Assembly: GCA_016209155.1 (NCBI GenBank)
Contig: JACQWU010000221.1
Coordinates: 1-16,116, forward strand
Source of the DNA: Candidatus Desantisiibacteriota bacterium
GTDB taxonomy: Bacteria; JACRDZ01
DNA length: 16,116 nt
Direction of reading: 5' to 3'
The translations under genes and the position numbers were made by a program. A model generated the notes under the pieces. The model did no database searches. It was not told the DNA's origin and saw nothing but the letters and a program-made list of their open reading frames with translations. Each line of letters begins with the position of its first letter. The stretch's first letter is position 1. This document shows positions 6,344 through 13,532 of this stretch, one piece after another.

Positions 6344-7375
6344 CTACCGCCAGATAAAAACAGGATATCCATCTAAATCACCGCGCAAATGACGGGATAA
6401 CAATAATGCCTGAATATAAAATAATAAACCCACCGGAACAGTCTCTTTTATAAATGGATGCATTATTTCCTCTTGTTTCCGTTTTTGATAAGCAACTAAA
6501 ACAATTTTACGGGTATCATCATCCATCAGCACAGCTCCGGATTCTGATTTTTTAAATCCCTTTTTTTGAACCTGCTCCCGGTTAATCAAAGATAAAACCA
6601 ATCTATCAGGTAAAAATGCCCTAAATTCCTCCATTATATCTAAAGCCAGTCCCGGCCGTCCGGGTCTATCTCTATGCATAAAACCAACGTATGAGTCCAA
6701 ACCAACAGATTCTAATGCGGAACGTACATCATGCGCTAAAAGTGTATATAAAAAAGATAATAAACAATTCACTTCATCAAGCGGCGGTCTGCGGTTTCTT
6801 TCTTCAAATTTAAAATCATTTTTTTGCGCAACAATTAAATGATCAAAAACAGAAAAATAAGAATGCGCAGAATCACCTTCAATCCCGCGTAATACATCTA
6901 ATTCTAAATTATTTTCAAGATGCCTTAATGAAGAACTTAAATTTTTTGAAGCATTGGAAATTTCCTCTAAATTAATTTTATCACTATGGTCTCTTATTGC
7001 TCTTTGTAATACTGTTCGTGAATTTGAAATTTTCCCAATTAAAATCGACCTTGCTATTTCAGATGCATATTTCATATCATCAGCACGCCGATATTGTTCA
7101 CGACGCAAAAGCACATTGCCCGAAGTCTTACCATGAACTCTTGCTAAAAAATGCCCATATTCTGTTAAAAAGCTTATTGTAACATTATTTTCAGCGCAAA
7201 AGCCCATTAAAAAAGGGCTTAGCATTACATTGCCAAAACATACAATACTGCCAAGAGTATGAATTGGCGCTTGCAGCTTAACTTCCTTTTCAACAGAAAC
7301 AACCACAGTTTCGCCTTCTTTAGAAAGATAAGCTCCCTGTGTAGTTATAAAAAGTGTATTAAGATATTTTTTCAT
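6344..7375 (-). CDS. cas1: CRISPR spacer integrase Cas1
   Basis: A 343-aa full-length Cas1 of the I-C type, the nuclease/integrase that inserts new spacers together with Cas2. The N-terminal beta domain begins [20 protein letters not shown]. The C-terminal catalytic domain has the expected metal-binding positions: Glu 166 in LRGIEGDSA, His 234 in VGFMHRDRPGRP, and the LALDIMEEFR motif (Asp 246/Glu 249). The protein ends DGYPVFIWR, a normal I-C Cas1 terminus. GAGGA stands 5 bases before the ATG. It is the only intact cas1 here; the first 32 codons of a second copy lie at 8799-8894. Confidence 0.96.
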   Translation of the reverse strand: MKKYLNTLFITTQGAYLSKEGETVVVSVEKEVKLQAPIHTLGSIVCFGNVMLSPFLMGFCAENNVTISFLTEYGHFLARVHGKTSGNVLLRREQYRRADDMKYASEIARSILIGKISNSRTVLQRAIRDHSDKINLEEISNASKNLSSSLRHLENNLELDVLRGIEGDSAHSYFSVFDHLIVAQKNDFKFEERNRRPPLDEVNCLLSFLYTLLAHDVRSALESVGLDSYVGFMHRDRPGRPGLALDIMEEFRAFLPDRLVLSLINREQVQKKGFKKSESGAVLMDDDTRKIVLVAYQKRKQEEIMHPFIKETVPVGLLFYIQALLLSRHLRGDLDGYPVFIWR

Positions 7376-7421
7376 TTAAATCCTCAATCAACATAATTAC
7401 TTCTTAGGCTGCCAATATTTT

Positions 7422-7766
7422 TTAATGTTTCTTCAAACTCTTTTTACTTCTTTTTTTGTTCGAATATATAAAAATTTCAGATTTCAGATCATCAAAAACA
7501 GGAATTTGTTCTATAACAGCCAAAATAGAGCGAACCTCACCGGCTGACCCGCGTGCATAATATAAAAAAGCAATCAATTCCTGAGTAGTTCCACGTTCAA
7601 ATCCTTCAGCTATATTGTTAGGGATAGATAACGCTGCCCGTTGAATCTGATTGGCTATATCACCTTTAAACCTAAATCGTTTATCTTCTATGAGTTTAAA
7701 CACCTCTGTAGTTAATTTAATTCCATCCTGCCACACAGGAACATTTTCAAACCGATCAAATGTCAT
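7422..7766 (-). CDS. S23/IVP-type four-helix-bundle protein
   Basis: A 114-aa protein of the '23S rRNA intervening sequence'/S23-type four-helix-bundle family, beginning MTFDRFENVPVWQDGIKL and containing the family signature SIPNNIAEGFERGT. Members are small helical oligomers; some occur in rRNA intervening sequences and relatives (Avd) in diversity-generating retroelements, but the general function is unknown. It has its own AAAGGAG ribosome site (7772-7778) 5 bases before the ATG, so it can be made alone. However, the frame is open upstream through the cas4 remnant, so a 276-aa Cas4-remnant fusion starting at 8252 is also possible. It sits inside the cas operon just before cas1, in the same orientation. 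Confidence 0.85.
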   Translation of the reverse strand: MTFDRFENVPVWQDGIKLTTEVFKLIEDKRFRFKGDIANQIQRAALSIPNNIAEGFERGTTQELIAFLYYARGSAGEVRSILAVIEQIPVFDDLKSEIFIYSNKKRSKKSLKKH

Positions 7767-8252
7767 AATATCTCCTTTACAAATTTCAAATTTCAAATTT
7801 TCTTTTAGATAATCAACCACCGATGTTTTTCTCCCTATTGCTTTTGGCATACATATATCAAAAAACGAACATGAATCACATTTTGCCATATAAACCGGTT
7901 TAGGTGTTTTACGCGCATCAATAAAATCATGCAAACGAACAGCCGTATCTTTTGTTTCTTTACATAACGCATCATCAAACTCAACATCAAAACGATGCCG
8001 GGTCTTACCATAAAAAAGCGCGCCTGATGGTATTTTCACATTTAACATTTCTTCAAGACACAAAGCTTGAGCGCAAAGCTGAATTTTATCGCAATCATCC
8101 ATCTTTGGTTTTCCTCTTTTATATTCTACAGGAAAAGGAATCCAGCACCCTGATTCATCTTTATGAAACTCAACAACATCCGCTTTCCCGTTTAACCCAA
8201 GTTCAGTAGAACGCAAAGGCATACCACGTTCAATTCTTACATCATTCCTCAT
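7767..8252 (-). pseudogene. second cas4 copy, N-terminus missing, fused in frame to a four-helix-bundle gene
   Basis: About 150 residues homologous to residues 54 to about 203 of the intact Cas4 encoded at 9765-10400; by eye about two thirds of positions agree. It keeps the nuclease motifs GKADVVEF and FPVEYKRGK and the C-terminal cysteine cluster CDSCSFFDIC. It lacks the first 53 residues, including YCQRRC (the N-terminal Fe-S Cys) and the HDKAH motif, so a functional 4Fe-4S nuclease is unlikely. Homology starts right after a 9-bp repeat tract (8250-8276). At the other end, the native stop is gone and the frame runs through an AT-rich AAATTTGA repeat into the four-helix-bundle gene. Probably inactive, unless the shortened domain has acquired a new role. 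Confidence 0.85.
7781..7801. repeat. AAATTTC/GAAATTT repeat at the cas4-remnant/four-helix-bundle junction
   Basis: About three tandem copies of a 7-base unit (AAATTTC on the plus strand) where Cas4 homology ends and just before the ribosome site of the S23-type gene. It resembles the repeat at 4674-4707. It may be a breakpoint or part of the inserted segment. Confidence 0.5.
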
Positions 8253-8276
8253 AAGTCCTATAGGTCATATACGACC
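8250..8276. repeat. 9-bp tandem repeat tract after the four-helix-bundle suffix gene
   Basis: Three 9-base units on the plus strand, CATAAGTCC, TATAGGTCA and TATACGACC, followed by TATT. They start at the gene's stop codon (TAG, 8276-8278) and end where homology to cas4 begins. They are the same kind as the in-gene tract at 8392-8418. Confidence 0.75.
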
Positions 8277-8791
8277 TATTTTTTTTCAAATTCTTTTTCC
8301 AAAGCCCGCAGCTGCTGATCAAGCAAAAAGTTTGTTTGGTGAATCAGGCAAATAATGGTGTTTGCCGCAACTTCGGGAGGTGAAGCCTCAATATAGGACT
8401 TATAAGTCGTATAGGACCTATTCTTCGCCCAAGCCATTTTCCTGACAGCTTGGGCTTTTGGGTGTTCTTTTCCCCAAAAGGGAAGTCCTTTTTGCCGCAA
8501 ATAGTCCTCAAAATCAAGAAGCAGCTCTTCCTGACTTGCCCGCGCCACGCCAATGAGTTTTAGCTCAGTCTTTTTAGAAGTGCCTGACGCCATGCAACCC
8601 TCGGCAATATTCTGCTTACCGCTTCGAGCTGCCTGCACCATTTGGTCATGTGTACGGGATCGGCGATCAATAAAACGGTCGCAAAATTTTACCGTAGCGT
8701 CATAAACAATCTCAGACATCTGGTAAGACTTGAGATCGCGATAACCGCCGTGAGGCGGAATAAGCTTAGGGGATTCTTTTGGATTAAGCAT
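8276..8791 (-). CDS. four-helix-bundle suffix domain protein
   Basis: A 171-aa protein of the 'four helix bundle suffix' family. It begins with the typical [24 protein letters not shown] and carries NIAEG (residues 61-65), the signature shared with S23-type bundles. Residues 125-134 ([10 protein letters not shown]) come from a 9-bp tandem repeat with a three-residue period, a pattern I recall from other members. Its molecular function is unknown. The start ATG overlaps the end of the truncated cas1 reading frame (AATGCTTAA), and GAGGT from cas1 codons 31-32 serves as a plausible ribosome site. So the gene sits exactly where the second cas1 breaks off. On its other side is the truncated cas4. 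Confidence 0.85.
   Translation of the reverse strand: MLNPKESPKLIPPHGGYRDLKSYQMSEIVYDATVKFCDRFIDRRSRTHDQMVQAARSGKQNIAEGCMASGTSKKTELKLIGVARASQEELLLDFEDYLRQKGLPFWGKEHPKAQAVRKMAWAKNRSYTTYKSYIEASPPEVAANTIICLIHQTNFLLDQQLRALEKEFEKK
8392..8418. repeat. 9-bp tandem repeat tract inside the four-helix-bundle suffix gene
   Basis: Three units, TATAGGACT, TATAAGTCG and TATAGGACC on the plus strand, followed by TATT, encode the Ser/Thr-Tyr-x repeats of the protein. A sister tract with the same period and the same TATT flank lies at 8250-8276 after the stop codon. Confidence 0.75.
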
Positions 8792-8894
8792 TTTTATTTA
8801 CCTCTTTTTCTACTGAAACTACTACAGTTTCACCTTCTTTAGAAAGATAGGATCCCTGTGTAGTTATAAAAAGTGTATTAAGATATTTTTTCAT
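8784..8894 (-). pseudogene. truncated second cas1 (first 32 codons)
   Basis: A 36-codon reading frame whose first 32 codons match intact Cas1 almost perfectly (one change, Ala to Ser at residue 15). By eye the first 42 bases are identical and the next 54 carry about 10 differences, mostly synonymous. After codon 32 the homology stops and the frame ends four codons later, inside the start of the four-helix-bundle suffix gene. The ATG overlaps the stop of the Bro-N gene (TAATG). Too short to fold as Cas1; a remnant. Confidence 0.9.
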
Positions 8895-9721
8895 TATTTT
8901 ATCTTCTTTTGAGATTCTTTTTCTGTTAAATAATTATTTCCGGAGACAATAGGTCTTTTCAACCGTTTCTCCAGAGCTTTTCTGGCATTACCGGCAATAC
9001 TTCCGCCGGCATTAGCGTCTGCTTTAAGTTTTTTTATTCCTTGTGAATTTTCATTCCTATGAATTTCTGTTGTGGATCGTTCTCCGAGCATTGTAAAAAT
9101 TAACTCAAAATCATCCATATGATCACGAAGATTCTCCCGTTTAAGTCCTTTTACTTCCTTATATTGTGAAGGGGTGATCCCAAATGTAGCTTTAGATATT
9201 TCCGCTGTTAAAATTTCATAATCCTTCTCTTCTTTCGCGCCGCGATTCTGCCATTCATCGGTCAGTTCTGCGCGAATAGCAATCCCGCGCATACGTTTTT
9301 CAATCCAGTCGTCACTGTAGCCTTTAAGTTTATAAAGCATTCGCGTTCTTTTTGTTGATAGTTCCGGATCCTCAATTTCTTGAATTCTTTCGTATCCAGT
9401 TTTTGCCAACCAGCGTTTTAATGGTTCTGCTTTTGGTGATGGGATTGACTGGATAATTCTTAATATTCCCTCTGTATTAGCGCAATCCGTTTCATATTTT
9501 TTACCGTCAGAAGCTTCCAATTTCAGTCCGTGACAAAATGTCACGACCTCACTTCCTTCTTCCGATAATCGTTGTTTAAGCTTTCGCCAATACGCGCCTG
9601 CATCCACACTATCAGTAAGAACACCGCACACATCAACAACCGAAAACCACCATTCGTTTTGATGTAAAACTTTTCTAATTTTTTTACCTTTAAAAATTGC
9701 GATTTTTGTTTCTAGTTGCAT
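8894..9721 (-). CDS. Bro-N domain (antirepressor/DinD-like) protein
   Basis: A 275-aa protein. Residues 1 to about 110 match the Bro-N DNA-binding domain found in phage antirepressors and baculovirus BRO proteins ([22 protein letters not shown], with [13 protein letters not shown] following; quoted in parts). The C-terminal part resembles DinD/'BRO family' bacterial proteins, with a basic tail ([11 protein letters not shown]). Such proteins are usually linked to phages or DNA-damage responses; the exact role is unknown. AAAGGAG lies 9 bases before the ATG. It sits 43 bases after the intact cas4, and its stop overlaps the start of the cas1 remnant, so it is embedded in the cas operon. Probably an inserted gene, possibly regulatory. 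Confidence 0.8.
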   Translation of the reverse strand: MQLETKIAIFKGKKIRKVLHQNEWWFSVVDVCGVLTDSVDAGAYWRKLKQRLSEEGSEVVTFCHGLKLEASDGKKYETDCANTEGILRIIQSIPSPKAEPLKRWLAKTGYERIQEIEDPELSTKRTRMLYKLKGYSDDWIEKRMRGIAIRAELTDEWQNRGAKEEKDYEILTAEISKATFGITPSQYKEVKGLKRENLRDHMDDFELIFTMLGERSTTEIHRNENSQGIKKLKADANAGGSIAGNARKALEKRLKRPIVSGNNYLTEKESQKKIK

Positions 9722-9764
9722 TAACGGTTTCTCCTTTCAAATTTTATTTTTATTATACTTTGAC

Positions 9765-10400
9765 CTACTCACATTCAGAACTTTTAATAATATCTTTAAG
9801 ATAATTTGCAACAGTTGTTCTTTTTTCAAATGTTTTTGGAAGACAAATTTCCAATAAAGAACATTCTTTGCATTTTTTAGAATATTCCGCTTTTGGAGTA
9901 ATTTTTGTCATAACAAGTTCATAAACTTTTTTTATCGTTTCTTTAGTTTCTATTCTTAAACTTTCATCAAAATTCACATCTTCCCGCCGCTTTGTCTGTC
10001 CATAAAAAAGTGCTCCACAAGGTATTTTTACATTTAATATTTCTTCAAGACACAATGCTTGCGCACAAAGCTGAACTTTATCGCTATTATCAGATTTAGA
10101 TTTTCCTCTTTTGTATTCAACCGGGAATGGAATCCATTTATCAAATTCATCTTTGTGAAACTCAACAACATCAGCTTTTCCATTTAATCCAAGTTCATTC
10201 GAACGCAAAGGAATACCTCGTTCAATTTTAATATTTTTTCTTATTTCAAAATTTTCCTCATGTGCTTTATCATGCATAATTCTTCCTTCAGCAGTGAAGA
10301 CATTTTCTACCCAAGCTTGTTCAATATGAACCAAAGCACATCTCCGCTGGCAATACATATAATGACTAAGTGCTGAAATCATTACAAATTCTTCATCCAT
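9765..10400 (-). CDS. cas4: CRISPR adaptation nuclease Cas4
   Basis: A 211-aa intact Cas4, a RecB-type nuclease with an Fe-S cluster that trims prespacers and selects PAM and orientation with Cas1-Cas2. Visible motifs: YCQRRC (Cys 17 and 21), HDKAH (His 43), GKADVVEF (Asp 77), FPVEYKRGK (Glu 95, Lys 97), and the C-terminal cluster CKECSLLEIC (Cys 177, 180, 186). I chose the ATG at 10400 because AGGG lies 6 bases before it and the protein then begins MDEEFVMISAL, normal for Cas4; an upstream TTG at 10415 is less likely. It begins 11 bases after the cas3 stop. The diverged, truncated second copy at 7767-8252 makes it the only functional cas4. Confidence 0.95.
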   Translation of the reverse strand: MDEEFVMISALSHYMYCQRRCALVHIEQAWVENVFTAEGRIMHDKAHEENFEIRKNIKIERGIPLRSNELGLNGKADVVEFHKDEFDKWIPFPVEYKRGKSKSDNSDKVQLCAQALCLEEILNVKIPCGALFYGQTKRREDVNFDESLRIETKETIKKVYELVMTKITPKAEYSKKCKECSLLEICLPKTFEKRTTVANYLKDIIKSSECE

Positions 10401-10411
10401 TTTTATCCCTA

Positions 10412-12619
10412 TCAAATAATAAAATTTTCAGGAGTGTTATCAAGTTTTAACACTCCAGCCATATAACCTAAAAAATCTTCGTCATAATCCAATAACCATA
10501 AATATAAATCATTAAATCCATGTAATGGTTCTAATGCATACAAATCAATTCTATTGCTATAAATAGCTACTGATTTTTGTTGCAATTCCATAAAATCAAT
10601 CTTCTCGTGCCGTTCTATTCTTTCTTTTAAATCCTTATCAATAATAGTTGTTACGGTATTAGAGGGAATGATTTTAAACTGTTCCTTTACAGATGGAAAC
10701 TCTTTATTCCTTTCAGCTATAACTATAGAATTATTATCTGCTGATGTTTGATTCTTTTCCCGTACTTCACGCTTCATGGCTTCTGTACAAAATTCAGAGA
10801 ATATTTTTCCTTCATCATACATTTGTTTCAAAACTTTAGATGAAGTTAGAAATGTTGGATGCTCTCTTAAAAAACCTCCTAGAGAAATTTGAAAACCCCA
10901 TAAATTACTTATCCCATATTCACCGGATCTATTTATTCGTCCTGCAGTTTGAAGTGTGCTCGTAAGACTACAAAACTCTCTTGCTGCTGTATTAAATGAG
11001 AAATCCACACCAGCCTCAACACAAGAAGTAGCTACTAATGTCCAGTCTTTATCATTACGATTTAAAAGTCTTTGTTTTATTCTGTCAATTATTTTTTTCC
11101 TATGAATCGGGGCTAAAGCTGTTGAAATATGTTCAACATATTTTCTATCTCCATGTAATTCACATAATCGTTTAGCAACTGCTGCTGCTGAATGCACAGT
11201 ATTCAGAATAAGCAATCTAGGCCCATCCATATTTTTTATCCAATTACAAAGTTCATCCATATTTAAAGATTTTTCTTTTTTTAAATATTTTACCCTTACG
11301 GATTCACCTTTTATTGCCTTATTACGAATAACATCAGTAACAAGTTCTGGAATATTTTTAGATGGTGGATTTGAGAATTCTTCAAGTTCCCAAAAACGAT
11401 TTAACGAACCTGATGCTAGCACAATATAGCAACCCCAATCATCAACAAGTTCTTTTAACCATTTCCATGCTTGCGCCCAGAGTGATGCAGGTAATGTAGC
11501 ATGTGTTTCGTCAATAAATATTGCAGATCCAGCAAGTTGATGGAGTTTGCGCAATGAGCTTGTACGGTTGGTTGCCAGCGTTTCAAAAAACTGCACTGCA
11601 GTAGTTACGGTTACAGGAGCATTCCATAAAAATGAAAAAACTCGTGTACTTTCATCTTCAAACTCAGCTTTATGGTGATGTGCCGCAATTACTTTTTCAG
11701 GATTTTCATCTGGTAAAATTAATGCTTTACGATATATATCAACAGATTGTTCAATAATATTTGTAAAAGGTAATACAACAAATATACGGCGTAATTTTTT
11801 AATTTTTGCGATATTTAGTAAATGCGCCATTACAGCAGTTGTCTTTCCTGTTCCTACAGGACTGTCACAAGTAATTATTCCTTTATCAGATATTGGCGCA
11901 TTTCGACATGCTTCGTATATCTCCTGCCGCAGATTATCTCTTTCTATTTTTGAAGGATCACCACTAGTAAGACCTTTAACAAAATTATCCAATAGCGAAA
12001 GTCTTTCATCTGCCTGTAATAATATCTCTCCACTAGGAACAACGCCATTATAATTACGAGCTGTATCGGTATGATCAGCATCTACAAGACATGAAAGTCC
12101 AATTCTCATAAATAACTGAGTAGGAGTTATTTCTTTAGATTGTGATTCTTTTATATCTGGGAAAAAATTCAAAAGACTTTTATTGTCTTCCATGTATTTA
12201 TTTAATGATTGGTTCATAAGTTCTTTTATTGTTATATCACGGAAAATATTTCCTTTACCCTTTGCATTCTCTTCCGGCAATGATGGTAACCCTATATGAT
12301 GAGAATATACAAACAAAGCAGCAAGGTTTTCTGCTATAGACAAATTCCCTGATTGCAATGCTGCAACACCACAATCAACATGATTTATCGGAAGACTACC
12401 TTTACAATTTCTACGTTCTAATATTCGTTGATTTTCAGGAGCAAGTTTTCCTAAATCATGAAAGAATGCAGCATATTTAACAGATGCTAATAATAATTCT
12501 CTATATTTTGTATGTACCCCTGCTTTTTCAGCATTAGTAATTGCTGAGTTATACACATTAAGAATGTGTTCTTCATATGGTTGTGCAGGGATATCTTTTT
12601 TTGCACTATGTGCTAACAT
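10412..12619 (-). CDS. cas3: CRISPR helicase-nuclease Cas3
   Basis: A 735-aa single-chain Cas3 that unwinds and degrades target DNA after Cascade binding. The N-terminal HD nuclease has FFHDLGK (His 54, Asp 55), His 80, SHH (about 106-108) and the Cas3-typical DADHTDTARNYNG (180-192). The SF2 helicase has Walker A SPVGTGKTT (253-261), a DETH box (370-373) in place of the more common DEAH/DExH, motif III SGS (403-405) and motif VI QTAGRINRSG (557-566). The start overlaps the cas7 stop by 7 bases with GGAG 5 bases upstream, so the two are translationally coupled. In standard I-C loci cas3 is the first gene; here it lies between cas7 and cas4. Confidence 0.95.
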   Translation of the reverse strand: MLAHSAKKDIPAQPYEEHILNVYNSAITNAEKAGVHTKYRELLLASVKYAAFFHDLGKLAPENQRILERRNCKGSLPINHVDCGVAALQSGNLSIAENLAALFVYSHHIGLPSLPEENAKGKGNIFRDITIKELMNQSLNKYMEDNKSLLNFFPDIKESQSKEITPTQLFMRIGLSCLVDADHTDTARNYNGVVPSGEILLQADERLSLLDNFVKGLTSGDPSKIERDNLRQEIYEACRNAPISDKGIITCDSPVGTGKTTAVMAHLLNIAKIKKLRRIFVVLPFTNIIEQSVDIYRKALILPDENPEKVIAAHHHKAEFEDESTRVFSFLWNAPVTVTTAVQFFETLATNRTSSLRKLHQLAGSAIFIDETHATLPASLWAQAWKWLKELVDDWGCYIVLASGSLNRFWELEEFSNPPSKNIPELVTDVIRNKAIKGESVRVKYLKKEKSLNMDELCNWIKNMDGPRLLILNTVHSAAAVAKRLCELHGDRKYVEHISTALAPIHRKKIIDRIKQRLLNRNDKDWTLVATSCVEAGVDFSFNTAAREFCSLTSTLQTAGRINRSGEYGISNLWGFQISLGGFLREHPTFLTSSKVLKQMYDEGKIFSEFCTEAMKREVREKNQTSADNNSIVIAERNKEFPSVKEQFKIIPSNTVTTIIDKDLKERIERHEKIDFMELQQKSVAIYSNRIDLYALEPLHGFNDLYLWLLDYDEDFLGYMAGVLKLDNTPENFII

Positions 12620-13506
12620 TTTTTCTCCATTAAATCTTCAATGCTTTTAACTTTGCTTTTTAATTCATCTGATAATTTATCGAGAATATCATATTCATCG
12701 CGTGATGAAGACCATTTATTTGGTTCTGATTTTTTTTTAGGTGTCAGTGCATCAATAAGCTTATAATCCGGGCATGAACCAAGCGGCGATGAATGCTCAA
12801 TGTACCAAGCATGCAGCAATTCAACATTAGACCTGATATATGATCGTGTGTGAGCGTAAGCATGAGGAATAAGAGCAAGAAGCAAATCAATATCAGGTTT
12901 TGTACATCCGGTATTCCGTTCACCGCTTGCGGCACTTGGGTTAATAAAAAATGGCATACAATAAATACCGTGTTTCACAATTCTGTATGCCATTGGAGCC
13001 ATACCTCTGTCCTTATCCACTTCAACCCCAGCCTTACTTGTATTTGTGCTTCGCTCAATATCAATAGGAGCAAGTGAAAGCCCAAGTCCAAATTGAACAA
13101 CACCAGTTTTAATAGTTGTTGATGCCCCTGTTTCTAAAAAAGTATTTCCAAATACTCTACCATCCCAATATTTCTTTTTAAACGCATTAAAGTCATTTGT
13201 TAATAGCTTCGTAATCTCATCTCTCTTTCTCCCTCTTGATTCAAGAATTGCATAATCATCATTATTATTTAAATTTAATTTTTTGTTTATTTCAGTCCAA
13301 ACTAACCCTTGTTTATCTTCCACCAAATCCCTCAATTTACGTTTAAATGAAACAGGAGAGATTTCGCCTTTTCCATCTGGACGCTGACGAGGATCACTTT
13401 CACGATCAGGATCTCCATTTGGATTTGAATTAATAACCTCAATAACTAATAAACCCGTTGCGCGCGTAATTGGTTGTTCTGTCTTTACACTATTTTGTTC
13501 TGTCAT
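12613..13506 (-). CDS. cas7: Cascade backbone subunit Cas7 (Csd2/DevR-type)
   Basis: A 297-aa Cas7 family protein that would polymerise along the crRNA as the Cascade backbone. The N-terminal ferredoxin-like strand GLLVIEVINSNPNGDPD carries the NPNGDPD signature (about 28-34) of the Csd2/Csh2 group, followed by SPVSFKRKLRDLV. The middle has Asn/Thr-rich loops and a FGLGLSLAPIDIERSTN stretch that leads to the variable thumb. An AAGGAG lies 9 bases before the ATG and 26 bases separate it from cas8. The sequence fits the type I-C/I-B branch of Cas7; I assign I-C from context. Confidence 0.92.
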   Translation of the reverse strand: MTEQNSVKTEQPITRATGLLVIEVINSNPNGDPDRESDPRQRPDGKGEISPVSFKRKLRDLVEDKQGLVWTEINKKLNLNNNDDYAILESRGRKRDEITKLLTNDFNAFKKKYWDGRVFGNTFLETGASTTIKTGVVQFGLGLSLAPIDIERSTNTSKAGVEVDKDRGMAPMAYRIVKHGIYCMPFFINPSAASGERNTGCTKPDIDLLLALIPHAYAHTRSYIRSNVELLHAWYIEHSSPLGSCPDYKLIDALTPKKKSEPNKWSSSRDEYDILDKLSDELKSKVKSIEDLMEKKC

Positions 13507-13532
13507 AATATATTTCTCCTTTTTAATTAAAT

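Noticed and set aside
6307-6372. Longer Cas2 with about 22 extra N-terminal residues
   Set aside because: The extra codons run through the cas1 end and the GC palindrome; the ATG at 6306 has a well-placed ribosome site and matches normal Cas2 length.
7422-8791. Diversity-generating retroelement suggested by Avd-like four-helix-bundle proteins
   Set aside because: No reverse transcriptase, template repeat or variable repeat is visible; these bundles match the S23/suffix families instead.
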